DNA of 64,000 nucleotides from an uncultured Spartobacteria bacterium (GTDB lineage: Bacteria; Verrucomicrobiota; Verrucomicrobiia; Chthoniobacterales; Chthoniobacteraceae), in contig CAIXGS010000054.1 of the NCBI GenBank assembly GCA_903919125.1, forward strand, positions 49,079-113,078. Direction: 5' to 3'. This document shows positions 1 to 8,755 of the stretch, piece after piece. The notes below the pieces were generated by a model. That model made no database searches. It was not told where the DNA came from and was given only the letters and a program-made list of their open reading frames with translations. Position 1 is the stretch's first letter. Every line of letters begins with the position of its first letter. A program made the translations under genes and the position numbers.

Positions 1-1
1 G

Positions 2-97
2 GAGGCGCTAATCGCCAAGCTTCCGAAGTGTGAATACCGCGCTTACCTCGAACAGAGCCTTCTAGGTCGCTGGGACGGCGAATCCAGCGGTCTTTAA
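2..97 (+). CDS. 3' end of an unidentified gene (5' truncated)
   Basis: An open frame runs from the left edge to a TAA at 95-97 and encodes the last 31 residues of a protein ending in LLGRWDGESSGL. The start lies outside the window and the tail is too short to assign a family. It ends 10 bases before the ATG of the next gene on the same strand, so the two are probably co-transcribed. The call rests on the open frame and the tight spacing only. Confidence 0.5.
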   Translation, partial: EALIAKLPKCEYRAYLEQSLLGRWDGESSGL

Positions 98-107
98 ATA
101 GCTTCTA

Positions 108-1418
108 ATGCGAGGAACGGTCGCCATCTTTGGTTTGGCATTCACGCTGGCGACCGCTGCCTTGGCGCAGACGCCTCCACCGGTGCGTCCGGTGAAGACG
201 TCGGATCAGTTCAGTCAACTGCTGGTCTCAGGCGGAGACTTTCCCCAACGAGTGGCGCTGCTGCGGGCGGCATCGGAATTACGCACAGTGGTGCTGGAGA
301 CCCTCGGCCAACCCCAGCTGCGCTACCCTGCTGCAAGGCCAATCTTGTTGGTCATTAATCCTCTGATTTCAAATCGGAGCCAGCCACAGCCGAGCGTTAC
401 GGAGGATCCGGGTGGAATCAAATTACAGCTCAATTTCGCGCCACCCTCCCCGACCTCAGCCCCACAACTGGAACGGGCTTTGGTTGTCACAATTCTCACA
501 GAACTCGCCGTCCGCCCAAATGACACGCCCACAGGCACTACCAATTACGCTGTGCCGCAAATTCCCCGTTGGCTCGTTGATGCGCTATGCCACAAAGCAC
601 ACAATCCCAATCCGTTGCAGGCACCTATTGCACTGCTTCCCCTTCTGGACGCCGGCCGACTTCCTCCTCTGACTACCTTACTCTTGCGTCCGGAGACGGA
701 TCCCATTGGTTCCACTGTGGAGGAGGTTGACCTCCATCGCTGCTTGCTTTCTTTTTTAAAAAACAGGGAGGACGCCAGCTCCGGATTCCGCAGACTGCTT
801 AGCAACCAGACTGCCGGAGACGCTCTCCGTTACTTGCAAGGCTGCTTTGCTTCAATTACCGGCTCAGAAGATACATTACAGCGCGAGTGGACGCTGCACG
901 TTGCGACCAACAGTTCTCAAGCCACGATCGTGGCATTGGACGGACCACAGACCGAATTGGAAATTCAAAACCTTCTACTCCTTGATGTCACAGATCCAGA
1001 ATCCGGTCGGCATTTCTCCTACCCTCTCTCTCAATTTGATGACTACCTGCGCCTTCCCGGCTCGAGAAATTTACTGCTCCACAGACAACTCGAGTTTAAC
1101 GCGCTTCGAGATCGCGCGCATTTTTTTTACACCGAGGTGATTAACACCTACGCAGCCGCCTGCAATGAACTCGCAGCGGGCCGCACCAAAGACATTGTGC
1201 GTCGCCTCCGGAATGCCACGTTGGAACGCGAAAGTATCGCTGCGCGACTGAGTCGTATCCGGGATCAACTCAACTGGTTTGAGGCAGTCGCAGCGCCTCG
1301 GCAATGGACACCACAGTTGGCAGAGTTTTACCGCGCACTGGATGAATTGCCGCCCCTCTCCGAGCGGACAAAAGCTGAGTTAGACCGCGCGCAACGAGAG
1401 TTTAACCCGAGGCGTTAA
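108..1418 (+). CDS. Secreted protein, possibly a degenerate peptidase-MA-like protein
   Basis: A 436-residue protein with a Sec signal peptide (about residues 1-20, cleavage after ALA). Residues 121-135 (LERALVVTILTELAV) followed by IPRWLVDAL at 152-160 resemble the layout of peptidase-MA-like gluzincins, where a helix carrying HExxH is followed by a P-x-W-L-x-E-G motif. Here both zinc histidines and the following glutamate are missing, so catalysis is unlikely if the relationship is real. The C-terminal third is charged and helical. It lies 10 bases after the preceding partial gene and is convergent with the next gene. The coding call is firm; the family link is tentative. Confidence 0.75.
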   Translation: MRGTVAIFGLAFTLATAALAQTPPPVRPVKTSDQFSQLLVSGGDFPQRVALLRAASELRTVVLETLGQPQLRYPAARPILLVINPLISNRSQPQPSVTEDPGGIKLQLNFAPPSPTSAPQLERALVVTILTELAVRPNDTPTGTTNYAVPQIPRWLVDALCHKAHNPNPLQAPIALLPLLDAGRLPPLTTLLLRPETDPIGSTVEEVDLHRCLLSFLKNREDASSGFRRLLSNQTAGDALRYLQGCFASITGSEDTLQREWTLHVATNSSQATIVALDGPQTELEIQNLLLLDVTDPESGRHFSYPLSQFDDYLRLPGSRNLLLHRQLEFNALRDRAHFFYTEVINTYAAACNELAAGRTKDIVRRLRNATLERESIAARLSRIRDQLNWFEAVAAPRQWTPQLAEFYRALDELPPLSERTKAELDRAQREFNPRR

Positions 1419-1432
1419 GCTTTTCACGGGAA

Positions 1433-2983
1433 CTACTTGGTTGGAATTTCGTTCAGCGTGTAGTAGGCCACCGGATGGAGCACAGGCTTGCCCGAAGCCG
1501 AGCGCACGCCGTCCAAGTGGAGCTCGTGAATGTGGCCTTTAGTGAGGACATCAAACTTCAAACGAACCGACTTGCCGTCCTTGGCGACTTCAGCCTTCTC
1601 AATTTTCGGCATCACGTCGTCCACCTCAGGACTGCCATACTTCTCCTGATAAATGTAGGTGAACTCTCTGGCGGAATAGCTTTCCAAATTTCCAGCACTC
1701 ACTGGATCTACCGGTTCAGTAAACGTGAGTTCAAATCCGTCCGGTTTAGCATGCATCTCATGAACCTCGAAAGGCACCTTCCCGGTCCAGTCCACGCGCT
1801 CGAAAGCAAACGGTTGACCACCCTTCGCGCCCCAACCGCGATCGGAACCGCCCACTAAAAACTTACCATCCACTCCCATCCTGGCACCGATGGGGCCAGA
1901 GCGCAGTCCCTTCAAGAACGGAAACACAACACCCTGCTTCACTCCGTTGACCGTCTCCAAATACACGCGGGAGACATTAGAATGCGACTGGTCTGGAATA
2001 AATAGTTGCTTCGCAAAGGGACCGAAGCGCCCTTCACTCATATCACAAATCACTGCTGTCGACGAATTTCCAATCTTGCCAGACCCGTAGACCATATACA
2101 CGGCGGGAGGCACCAACTCCTTAATACGCTCGCGCTCAATCACCATTCTGCTCTTGTCGTTGGGATCCACGGGGCGAGGTCCCATGTTTGGAGCCATGTC
2201 GTACCACATATTCCCTCCCGGATGGCCTTGGAAAGTACCCGGAATGAGATGCTGCAAAGTACAGGCACCGTGCCACGGTCCTTGGTTGTCGGTATAATAA
2301 ACCTCTCCCTCAGCATCAAAGCCGACACCTCCAGGAGAACGCACTCCACTGCACGTTGGCACCATCGTTCCATCTGGCTTTACGCGCAGCGCCCAACCAC
2401 GAAACGGAGTCTTGCTAGAAAATGAACCAGTGAGGCAAGCCAGCACCCAAAGGTCTCCGTTTTTATCAAAGCGCGAGCCAAAAGAGTACTCGTGATAATC
2501 ACCGCTGACGCCCCACTTATCGCAGACAGTCTCGAACCGAGTGGCCTTGCCCGCGCCGGTCTCGTCTTTCATTCGAAGCACTTCGTAGCGATTCGTGGCA
2601 TAAAGCCAACCGTCCTTGTACGCTAACCCGAGGATCTCATGCTGTCCCTCAGCAAACCTAGTGTACTGAATTTTAGCCGTAGCAGGCAGCGAGGGATCCG
2701 CCACAAAGGAGGCGGAATTCTGATCCCAAACTCCCTCTGCAGAAGCCGTTTGCACATTTGAAGCAATCCACACTTCTCCACGGCGCGTACCCAAAGCCAC
2801 CCGTCCGTCTGGGAGTAACTCAACCGCTCCCACCTCAAGCGCAGTTCCCGGCGGGGTGGGAAATGTCGTGATTTTATAATACTCAGCCTCGGCAGGATTA
2901 GGCGTCTCAGCGGCAAATCCCCAGCAGACAAATCCACCCAAAACGAAAGGCAGAGCAAATACGGAAAAACGAAGTGTTTTCAT
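1433..2983 (-). CDS. Secreted beta-propeller (sorbosone dehydrogenase/NHL-like) protein
   Basis: A 516-residue exported protein. The start is placed at the ATG giving MKTLRFSVFALPFVLGG, a clear signal peptide; the longer frame to 3046 would run into the upstream gene. The body has repeated propeller-blade motifs (LLPDGRVALGTRRGEVW, LAYKDGWLYATNRYEVLRM, GGVGFDAEGEVYYTDNQGPW) typical of six-bladed PQQ/sorbosone-dehydrogenase-like folds in secreted proteins of Verrucomicrobiota and Planctomycetota. The last 120 residues form a separate beta-rich domain. It lies 20 bases downstream of the cupredoxin-PA14 gene on the same strand, suggesting co-transcription and a shared extracytoplasmic role. No substrate can be assigned. 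Confidence 0.8.
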   Translation of the reverse strand: MKTLRFSVFALPFVLGGFVCWGFAAETPNPAEAEYYKITTFPTPPGTALEVGAVELLPDGRVALGTRRGEVWIASNVQTASAEGVWDQNSASFVADPSLPATAKIQYTRFAEGQHEILGLAYKDGWLYATNRYEVLRMKDETGAGKATRFETVCDKWGVSGDYHEYSFGSRFDKNGDLWVLACLTGSFSSKTPFRGWALRVKPDGTMVPTCSGVRSPGGVGFDAEGEVYYTDNQGPWHGACTLQHLIPGTFQGHPGGNMWYDMAPNMGPRPVDPNDKSRMVIERERIKELVPPAVYMVYGSGKIGNSSTAVICDMSEGRFGPFAKQLFIPDQSHSNVSRVYLETVNGVKQGVVFPFLKGLRSGPIGARMGVDGKFLVGGSDRGWGAKGGQPFAFERVDWTGKVPFEVHEMHAKPDGFELTFTEPVDPVSAGNLESYSAREFTYIYQEKYGSPEVDDVMPKIEKAEVAKDGKSVRLKFDVLTKGHIHELHLDGVRSASGKPVLHPVAYYTLNEIPTK

Positions 2984-3003
2984 GAAGGTCTGATTGAGAG
3001 TTT

Positions 3004-4656
3004 TTACTGAGCTACATGGGAGTGGCCACCAACCGCCTCGGGCCATGTATAGGTAATTTGAATTTTTGACCGCGCAGGCACTAACAAGGAGTCCCCAACC
3101 ACGGTCGCTCCGTCAGCCTTAATCAAGATTTGGTTCGGATAATTAGTCCCCACCAATGACAGCTTCTCAGCCTGCACCGCAAACGCTCCAGCCGCTGAAG
3201 CGACCTTCGCTTTCTTTGAGAGCAGCAAAAAAGATTTCGCAGGGATTTCTCCCTTAAGCGTTAGCGTACGAACCAGAGCGCCGCCCGTCTTGAAACTGCC
3301 CGTCGAATCAATACGTTCCTCCACTTCCACGCCATTCCATGTATAACGAAACGAGGGAATTCCATCCTTATCAAGAGAGTAGCCCTTCCAGGAATAGCCC
3401 ACCGGAGGCTGATCCGGCGTGAACGTGGGCCATTCGGCATTCGCCTCCCCAAGCACCGCAAAAGGCGGAGCCAGTTCGGCAGGACGCACCACGTCAAATC
3501 CAGCAGGCGGTTGATGGCCACCGCCGCGATTCTTCCAATGCCGAGCCGTGTCAATGAACGCCCCACGCCATGCCATGGAGAAGTTCATCGCCTCTGCACT
3601 CCAAGCGAAATTCAAACCGCTCGGAAAGCCCACACCGATCGCACGGTTGCCCGCGCCCGCGATGAAATTACGGTAAATCACCGGTGCATTTTTGGGCTCT
3701 AAAGGCATCCCGACGAACTCATTCACTTTTTGTTCCACCCCAGCCTTCCAATTGGGAGGAGTCCATTTGGACCATGCGGTAGTGTCGAATTTGTCGCCCT
3801 TCCATCCCACGTACAAAGCCGCACCGCCGTCAGCTTGGAAATACTCCACACGCACTGCATGCGTTCCCTTTTTGAGCTTCTTCTTGGAGTCTTTGATACT
3901 CGCAGGGTGAATGCCGTCTGCATTCAAGACCCGTTCTTCATCAATAAAAATTCGGCAACCGTCGTCGCTCGCCACGTAAAAAGTATACTCGGAGTTTTCC
4001 GGAACATTGAGACTTCCGGTGAAGACCAGCGCATACTGGTTTTTGTAATCGTCAAAATTTAGCTGGATAAGATTATCCGGGACATCGCCAACTCGGTGTG
4101 GCGTTAAAGTGGTGAAGTCGGGAAGACTTTTCCAAGCACCAAGGTAAAGCGCGAACTTTAAGTGCTCGAGCCTCGGGCCGTTCCCCAGCACTCGCAACAC
4201 GCCCTGCATAGAGGCTGCGTGACCAGGGAAACTGCACACGTACGGGTAATTGCCCGCCACCGTCGGAGCCGTGAACTCGATCTCCTGCTTTTCGTGGGGA
4301 TTAACAAGTCGAGACTTCAACCACACTTTGGGATCATCGGGCAAAAAGTTGTTCTTCAAAGCCAACTCAGGCTGCTCCAGCATTTTGTTGACCAGCTGCA
4401 CCACGTCTGTGCCAGGACTGCAAAACACCACGTTGTGAGGCATGTCGTCCGGATTTTCAAAAGTAAGCTTCACTCGAGCGCCGGGCGGAACGGCGATATC
4501 CGTCAGATCAAACTTCATCTGAGCGGTTAACGTCTTGAGCGTGATCTGCACCGGCTCTTCGGCTTGGGCATGACCCGCAACTAACGCCACTGCTGCGATG
4601 ACGCAGGAAAAAGTAGCGCGAACAAACGAGGCTGAAACAGGAGAGGTAGAACTCAT
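3004..4656 (-). CDS. Secreted azurin-like cupredoxin with PA14 domain
   Basis: A 550-residue protein with an N-terminal signal peptide (about residues 10-32). Residues 35-157 form a cupredoxin with the full azurin-type copper ligand set: His74 (MPHNVVF), then Cys141, His146 and Met150 in CSFPGHAASM, the C-x4-H-x3-M loop of azurin and auracyanin. Residues about 195-290 form a PA14-like module (TFYVASDDGCRIFIDEERV, GTHAVRVEYFQADGGAALYVGW), usually carbohydrate binding. The remainder is an unassigned beta-rich domain. The copper site suggests electron transfer outside the cytoplasm while PA14 may anchor it to glycans; that combination is inference. It heads a two-gene unit with the propeller protein. 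Confidence 0.85.
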   Translation of the reverse strand: MSSTSPVSASFVRATFSCVIAAVALVAGHAQAEEPVQITLKTLTAQMKFDLTDIAVPPGARVKLTFENPDDMPHNVVFCSPGTDVVQLVNKMLEQPELALKNNFLPDDPKVWLKSRLVNPHEKQEIEFTAPTVAGNYPYVCSFPGHAASMQGVLRVLGNGPRLEHLKFALYLGAWKSLPDFTTLTPHRVGDVPDNLIQLNFDDYKNQYALVFTGSLNVPENSEYTFYVASDDGCRIFIDEERVLNADGIHPASIKDSKKKLKKGTHAVRVEYFQADGGAALYVGWKGDKFDTTAWSKWTPPNWKAGVEQKVNEFVGMPLEPKNAPVIYRNFIAGAGNRAIGVGFPSGLNFAWSAEAMNFSMAWRGAFIDTARHWKNRGGGHQPPAGFDVVRPAELAPPFAVLGEANAEWPTFTPDQPPVGYSWKGYSLDKDGIPSFRYTWNGVEVEERIDSTGSFKTGGALVRTLTLKGEIPAKSFLLLSKKAKVASAAGAFAVQAEKLSLVGTNYPNQILIKADGATVVGDSLLVPARSKIQITYTWPEAVGGHSHVAQ

Positions 4657-4764
4657 GGGAGGATGATAAAAGCGGGGCGGAAGTAAACCCGCGGGTGACT
4701 CACGAAACTAGGGAAATTCTGCTTACAGGAGCGGCTTTTTTGAGCCTGCTCGACGGTCTCAAAA

Positions 4765-5322
4765 TTAGACAGATGGAGCTGCCCCAGCGATCATGCCGCT
4801 CTGCCGAGCAAAATTAAAGATTCCGCCCGCATCGATCACAGGCCTGACTTCCCCTAGGGGCTTGAGCGAGTAAACGGTGCCTCCCACCGTCAAGGTATCG
4901 GAGTCGAAATCCAAGGTCGCGACGTCACCAGTTTTGAGAACGTCACACAAACGCACTGCGGAGTCGTAGGGATACACCTCTCCAGTGGCAACACAGTTAC
5001 GGAAGAATATTCGGGCAAAGCCATCAGCCACAACAGCCTCCACTCCAGCTGCTCCAAGTGCAATCGGGGCATGTTCGCGTGAGGAGCCGCAACCGAAATT
5101 CCGTCCGGCGATCACAATTTTGTAAGGGGTAGAAGTCTGTCCTTCGCTAACAAAGCGCGTGGGGTAAAGGGCGTCTGGCAACCCGATCAGCGCATACGCG
5201 CCCAGCTTGACGTACTCTTCTGGAATCGTCGGTACAAGCGTTAGATATTGAGCTGGAATGATTTGGTCTGTGTCAATGTTGTCTCGAACAACGTACACGG
5301 GGGAAGTCACTGTGTGTGCCAT
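4765..5322 (-). CDS. leuD: 3-isopropylmalate dehydratase small subunit
   Basis: A 185-residue LeuD. With LeuC it isomerises 2-isopropylmalate to 3-isopropylmalate in leucine synthesis in the cytoplasm. The family swivel-domain motifs are present: DNIDTDQIIPAQYL near the N-terminus and GRNFGCGSSREHAPIAL, the substrate-binding serine-arginine loop. The start is the ATG at 5320-5322; no strong ribosome site is seen. It lies 66 bases downstream of leuC on the same strand. leuA and leuB are not in the window. Confidence 0.95.
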   Translation of the reverse strand: MAHTVTSPVYVVRDNIDTDQIIPAQYLTLVPTIPEEYVKLGAYALIGLPDALYPTRFVSEGQTSTPYKIVIAGRNFGCGSSREHAPIALGAAGVEAVVADGFARIFFRNCVATGEVYPYDSAVRLCDVLKTGDVATLDFDSDTLTVGGTVYSLKPLGEVRPVIDAGGIFNFARQSGMIAGAAPSV

Positions 5323-5388
5323 AGGAAGGGGTGCTTGGTTGAGAATGAGGTTTGCGAAGTTTCTCTAGTGCCAAAGATTCTGAGAATT

Positions 5389-6759
5389 CTAGGAGATGAA
5401 CGTGCGCGGATCAGTGATATGCCCAGTTAACGCACTGGCAGCGACGGTGTAAGGACTTGCCAAGAACACTTCAGACTCTTTGTTGCCCATTCGCCCGGGG
5501 AAGTTACGGTTCGTGGCCGAGATGCACTTCATGGGTTTGTTGAGCCTCCCGAAGGTATCAACTGGCCCGCCCAAACATGCTGCGCAAGAAGCGTTTTCAG
5601 TGAGCTGCACGCCCGCGCTTTGCAAGATCTGCCACACCGACTGTCCACCCCAGAGTGTCTCCTTGAGCTCGCGGACGACCTTCGTTGTGGCCGGCACGCC
5701 CACAGTGTCTATCTTAACTGTTTTTCCTCTAACAACTTCCGCGAACGCAAAGAAGTCGCTCGTTTTACCACCCGTACACGAACCGATGTACGCCCGATCC
5801 AGGCTAATATGCTCGAGCTCCTTTGCCAGCTTGCGGTTACCTGGATCAGGATGACAGGCAACGGTGGGTTCAAGCTTCGAGAGATCGAAAACCTTATCAT
5901 ATGAAAACACCTGGTCTGCATCAATTTCCACAGGCTTAAACTCCGACTTGGTCCCATTCTCCAAAACGCGCTCGTTCACGTAATCGAGTGTCTTTTGGTC
6001 ACACGGAAAAATCCCATTCTTGCCACCGGCTTCGATCGCCATATTCGCGATGGTCATCCGGTCATCCATCGAAAGCGAATAAACACCGGGCCCCTCCCAC
6101 TGCATCGCGCGATAAGTCGCACCATCAAAACCGATCTCTCCGATGACATGAAGAATCACGTCCTTCGCCATCACTCCGAGTGGCAATGCCCCCTCTAGAA
6201 AGAAACGCATCGTTTCGGGAACCTTGATGAGCAATTTTCCCGTGCCAAGGATGAACCCTGCGTCGGTGTTGCCGATGCCCGTGGCGAACTGGTTGAACGC
6301 CCCGGCCATGCAGGTGTGGGAGTCCGTCCCGAACAAAATCTCTCCGGGGCGGGTGTGTCCTTTCCAAGGAAGCGTGGTATGACAAACGCCCGTGTAGTTA
6401 GAACCATACTGTCTTTCCAACTGCCCTTTCGAGGCGTCGAATTTCCACTCGCCGGAGGGATCATCAATCACATCATAGAAGTAGGGCAACTCTTGCTCAC
6501 GAACGAAGCTCCTCAGGATGTCGACATTACGATTAGACATGCTGTCTGCCGTAAAAATATAGTGGTCTGGGATGATGACCACTTTGCTCTGATCCCACAC
6601 CTTGGCGTGCTGACCGAATTCCCTTTTGAAGACACCGATGGTCCCGGGCCCGCACACATCGTGGGTCATGAGGACGTCGACATTTACCCAAACATTGTCG
6701 CCGGGTTGTACGTGAGCTTTGCCTGAGGCACGGGCGAGAACTTTTTCCGTGAGAGTCAT
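5389..6759 (-). CDS. leuC: 3-isopropylmalate dehydratase large subunit
   Basis: A 456-residue aconitase-family subunit. The start is placed at the ATG giving MTLTEKVLARASG, the usual N-terminus; the frame is open 39 bases further upstream. The three [4Fe-4S] ligand cysteines are present: Cys328 in IGSCTGGKTSDF and Cys392/Cys395 in SCAACLGGP. The substrate loop GTDSHTCMAGAF lies at about 145-156. The N-terminal sequence and length resemble the short LeuC/homoaconitase-type branch better than the E. coli LeuC branch, so homoaconitase-like specificity cannot be excluded. With leuD downstream, leucine synthesis is the likely role. Confidence 0.93.
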   Translation of the reverse strand: MTLTEKVLARASGKAHVQPGDNVWVNVDVLMTHDVCGPGTIGVFKREFGQHAKVWDQSKVVIIPDHYIFTADSMSNRNVDILRSFVREQELPYFYDVIDDPSGEWKFDASKGQLERQYGSNYTGVCHTTLPWKGHTRPGEILFGTDSHTCMAGAFNQFATGIGNTDAGFILGTGKLLIKVPETMRFFLEGALPLGVMAKDVILHVIGEIGFDGATYRAMQWEGPGVYSLSMDDRMTIANMAIEAGGKNGIFPCDQKTLDYVNERVLENGTKSEFKPVEIDADQVFSYDKVFDLSKLEPTVACHPDPGNRKLAKELEHISLDRAYIGSCTGGKTSDFFAFAEVVRGKTVKIDTVGVPATTKVVRELKETLWGGQSVWQILQSAGVQLTENASCAACLGGPVDTFGRLNKPMKCISATNRNFPGRMGNKESEVFLASPYTVAASALTGHITDPRTFIS

Positions 6760-6975
6760 AGAGTTTCTTAGACTGCACTCAAAAAATCGCGGGGGCAAGG
6801 CGAGGATGAAGAAGTGCCGCTGATGATTAATCTTTGCTGACGTTTACCTCGAGATCCCCAATGTAGATCAGAGAAGCGCATTCTCCCGATTGCATCTCAA
6901 ACCAATTCAGTTTTGGGTAGGTTGCGCTACGCGTTAAATTCCATCTCACTGCTCAATCTGACTTATCCTCCCAAC

Positions 6976-7878
6976 ATGAACCGCCGCCACTTCCTCCATG
7001 CCAGCGCTGCAGCGATTGCCTCAACAGCCCTCCAGCCGCTCTTCGCTCAAACACCTAGCGCATCGAACAAACCCCTCAAAATGGCGGTGAACCTCGGGAT
7101 GATTAAAGGCGCGGCGGATGCGAGCATCGCAGACCGATTCAAAATGGCCCGAGACGCTGGATTCCAAGGGATAGAGCTCAATCTGCCGGACGATAAACTG
7201 GATCCTGATATAATTCATAAAGCCCTAAATGAAAGCGGCCTCGAACTTGCTGGAATTATCTGTACTCCGCACTGGAGCTTCCCCTTATCGGACCCAGATC
7301 CGGCAAAGCGCGAACGCACCGTCAAGGGACTTCAGTTGGCGCTGACGCAGGGTGGCCAGCTAGGGTGCAAGCGGGTGCTACTGGTACCGGGAGTGGTCAA
7401 CGCCCAGGTGACTTATGCGCAGTGTTGGGAGCGGGCCATTGAGGGGATCAAGCGCTGCGTTGAAACTGCAGAGAAAGCAAACTGCGACATCGCTGTAGAG
7501 AACGTGTGGAACCAGTTCATTATGAATCCCGTGGAGGCCGCTCGTTTCGTCGACGAATGCCAAAGTCCCCGCGTGGGCTGGCATTTTGACATCGGCAATT
7601 GCGTCGCCTACGGCTGGCCCGAGCACTGGCCAAAGATTTTAGGGAAGCGTATTTTCAATCTGCACATCAAAGAGTTTAGCCGCAAAAAAGCGAATGACGA
7701 AGGCCTTCGCAAAGGCTTCGGCGTTGAGTTGGGCGAGGGCGATGTGCCGTGGCCTCTAGTCATGGCGGCGCTCCGCGAAACCGGCTACGCAGGCTACGCG
7801 ATTGCCGAGGTTCCAGGGGGCGACGCGACGCGGCTGCAGTTTCTTTCTGAGCGCATGACCAAACTTTTAAACTCGTGA
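6976..7878 (+). CDS. Tat-exported sugar phosphate isomerase/epimerase-like TIM barrel
   Basis: A 300-residue xylose-isomerase-like TIM-barrel protein. The chosen ATG gives MNRRHFLHASAAAIASTAL, a twin-arginine type signal; the longer frame adds an unlikely leader. Metal- and substrate-site motifs of the family are visible: IAVENVWNQF, GWHFDIGNCVAYGWP, FNLHIKEFSR and AIAEVPGG. Such exported isomerase/epimerase-like proteins are abundant in Verrucomicrobiota; the substrate is unknown. Its last four bases overlap the GTG start of the aldo/keto reductase, so the two are translationally coupled. It is divergent from leuC across 216 bases. Confidence 0.85.
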   Translation: MNRRHFLHASAAAIASTALQPLFAQTPSASNKPLKMAVNLGMIKGAADASIADRFKMARDAGFQGIELNLPDDKLDPDIIHKALNESGLELAGIICTPHWSFPLSDPDPAKRERTVKGLQLALTQGGQLGCKRVLLVPGVVNAQVTYAQCWERAIEGIKRCVETAEKANCDIAVENVWNQFIMNPVEAARFVDECQSPRVGWHFDIGNCVAYGWPEHWPKILGKRIFNLHIKEFSRKKANDEGLRKGFGVELGEGDVPWPLVMAALRETGYAGYAIAEVPGGDATRLQFLSERMTKLLNS

Positions 7879-8753
7879 ACTGCCCGACATTCCTCCTTGG
7901 CGGTGATATCTCGGTAAACCGCATGGGCATGGGCACCATGCGGTTGTGTGGGCAACCAGGCAACTTTGGCCCATATAAAGACTGGGCGAGCGCGCTACGT
8001 TTGCTGAGACAAGCTCGTGATTTGGGGGTGAACTTCTTTGACACCGCGCACGCCTATGGACCGGGATGGAACGAGTCTTTGCTGGGCGAAGCATTCGCTG
8101 GAGAATTCGCTGGAGAGAGTGCCCGCCCAATTTTTGCCACCAAAGGCGGCGTCGAAAAAACGGCCCCAGACAAAGTCTTCCCAGACGGGCGCCCCGAGCA
8201 ATTACGCCTGCGCTGCGAAGAAAGCCTGAAAAGACTAAAGGTCGAAAAAATAGATCTCTATCAACTGCATCGTCCCGACCCCGCAGTGCCTTTTGAAGAA
8301 AGCGTTGGGGCGCTGCATGATTTGCAGAAGGAAGGCAAGATTCACCACGTGGGACTTTCCAATGTGTCTTTGTCGCAGTTGGAGAACGCTACTAAGTTGG
8401 GTTCAATCGCCTCGGTACAAAATCGTTACAATCTTGACGAACAGGAGGACGACCCCGTTCTAAACTACTGCACACAACACGGAATTGCTTATCTGCCTTG
8501 GGGGCCGCTAGCGGCAAAGCCTTTCGCAAAAGACGCGCCGCTCAGTTCCAGTCCGCGACTGGCAACGCTTGCCGAAACCCACAAGGCTACCGCATCGCAA
8601 ATCGCGCTGGCATGGTTGCTCCACCGTGCGCCGAACATCGTCCTCATCCCCGGCACCACGGATCCCGAGCATCTGGTTGAAAACATGAAAGCTGCCACGC
8701 TCAAACTCACGGCAAACGAGCTCGCGCAATTAAGCGCTGCAGCGAACATATAG
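7875..8753 (+). CDS. Aldo/keto reductase
   Basis: A 292-residue NAD(P)H-dependent aldo/keto reductase starting at a GTG that overlaps the upstream stop (GTGA). The catalytic tetrad is recognisable: Asp and Tyr in [12 protein letters not shown], Lys in FATKGGVEK and His in LYQLHRPDP. The cofactor-binding end has [14 protein letters not shown]. The family reduces sugars, aldehydes and ketones; the coupled TIM-barrel gene hints at sugar metabolism but no substrate is shown. The helicase gene begins two bases after its stop. Confidence 0.9.
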   Translation: MNCPTFLLGGDISVNRMGMGTMRLCGQPGNFGPYKDWASALRLLRQARDLGVNFFDTAHAYGPGWNESLLGEAFAGEFAGESARPIFATKGGVEKTAPDKVFPDGRPEQLRLRCEESLKRLKVEKIDLYQLHRPDPAVPFEESVGALHDLQKEGKIHHVGLSNVSLSQLENATKLGSIASVQNRYNLDEQEDDPVLNYCTQHGIAYLPWGPLAAKPFAKDAPLSSSPRLATLAETHKATASQIALAWLLHRAPNIVLIPGTTDPEHLVENMKAATLKLTANELAQLSAAANI

Positions 8754-8755
8754 AG

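Noticed and set aside
4700..4764. TTTTGAG/CTCAAAA stem after leuD as a terminator
   Set aside because: On the minus strand the stem is followed by A residues and GC-rich sequence, not a T-tract.
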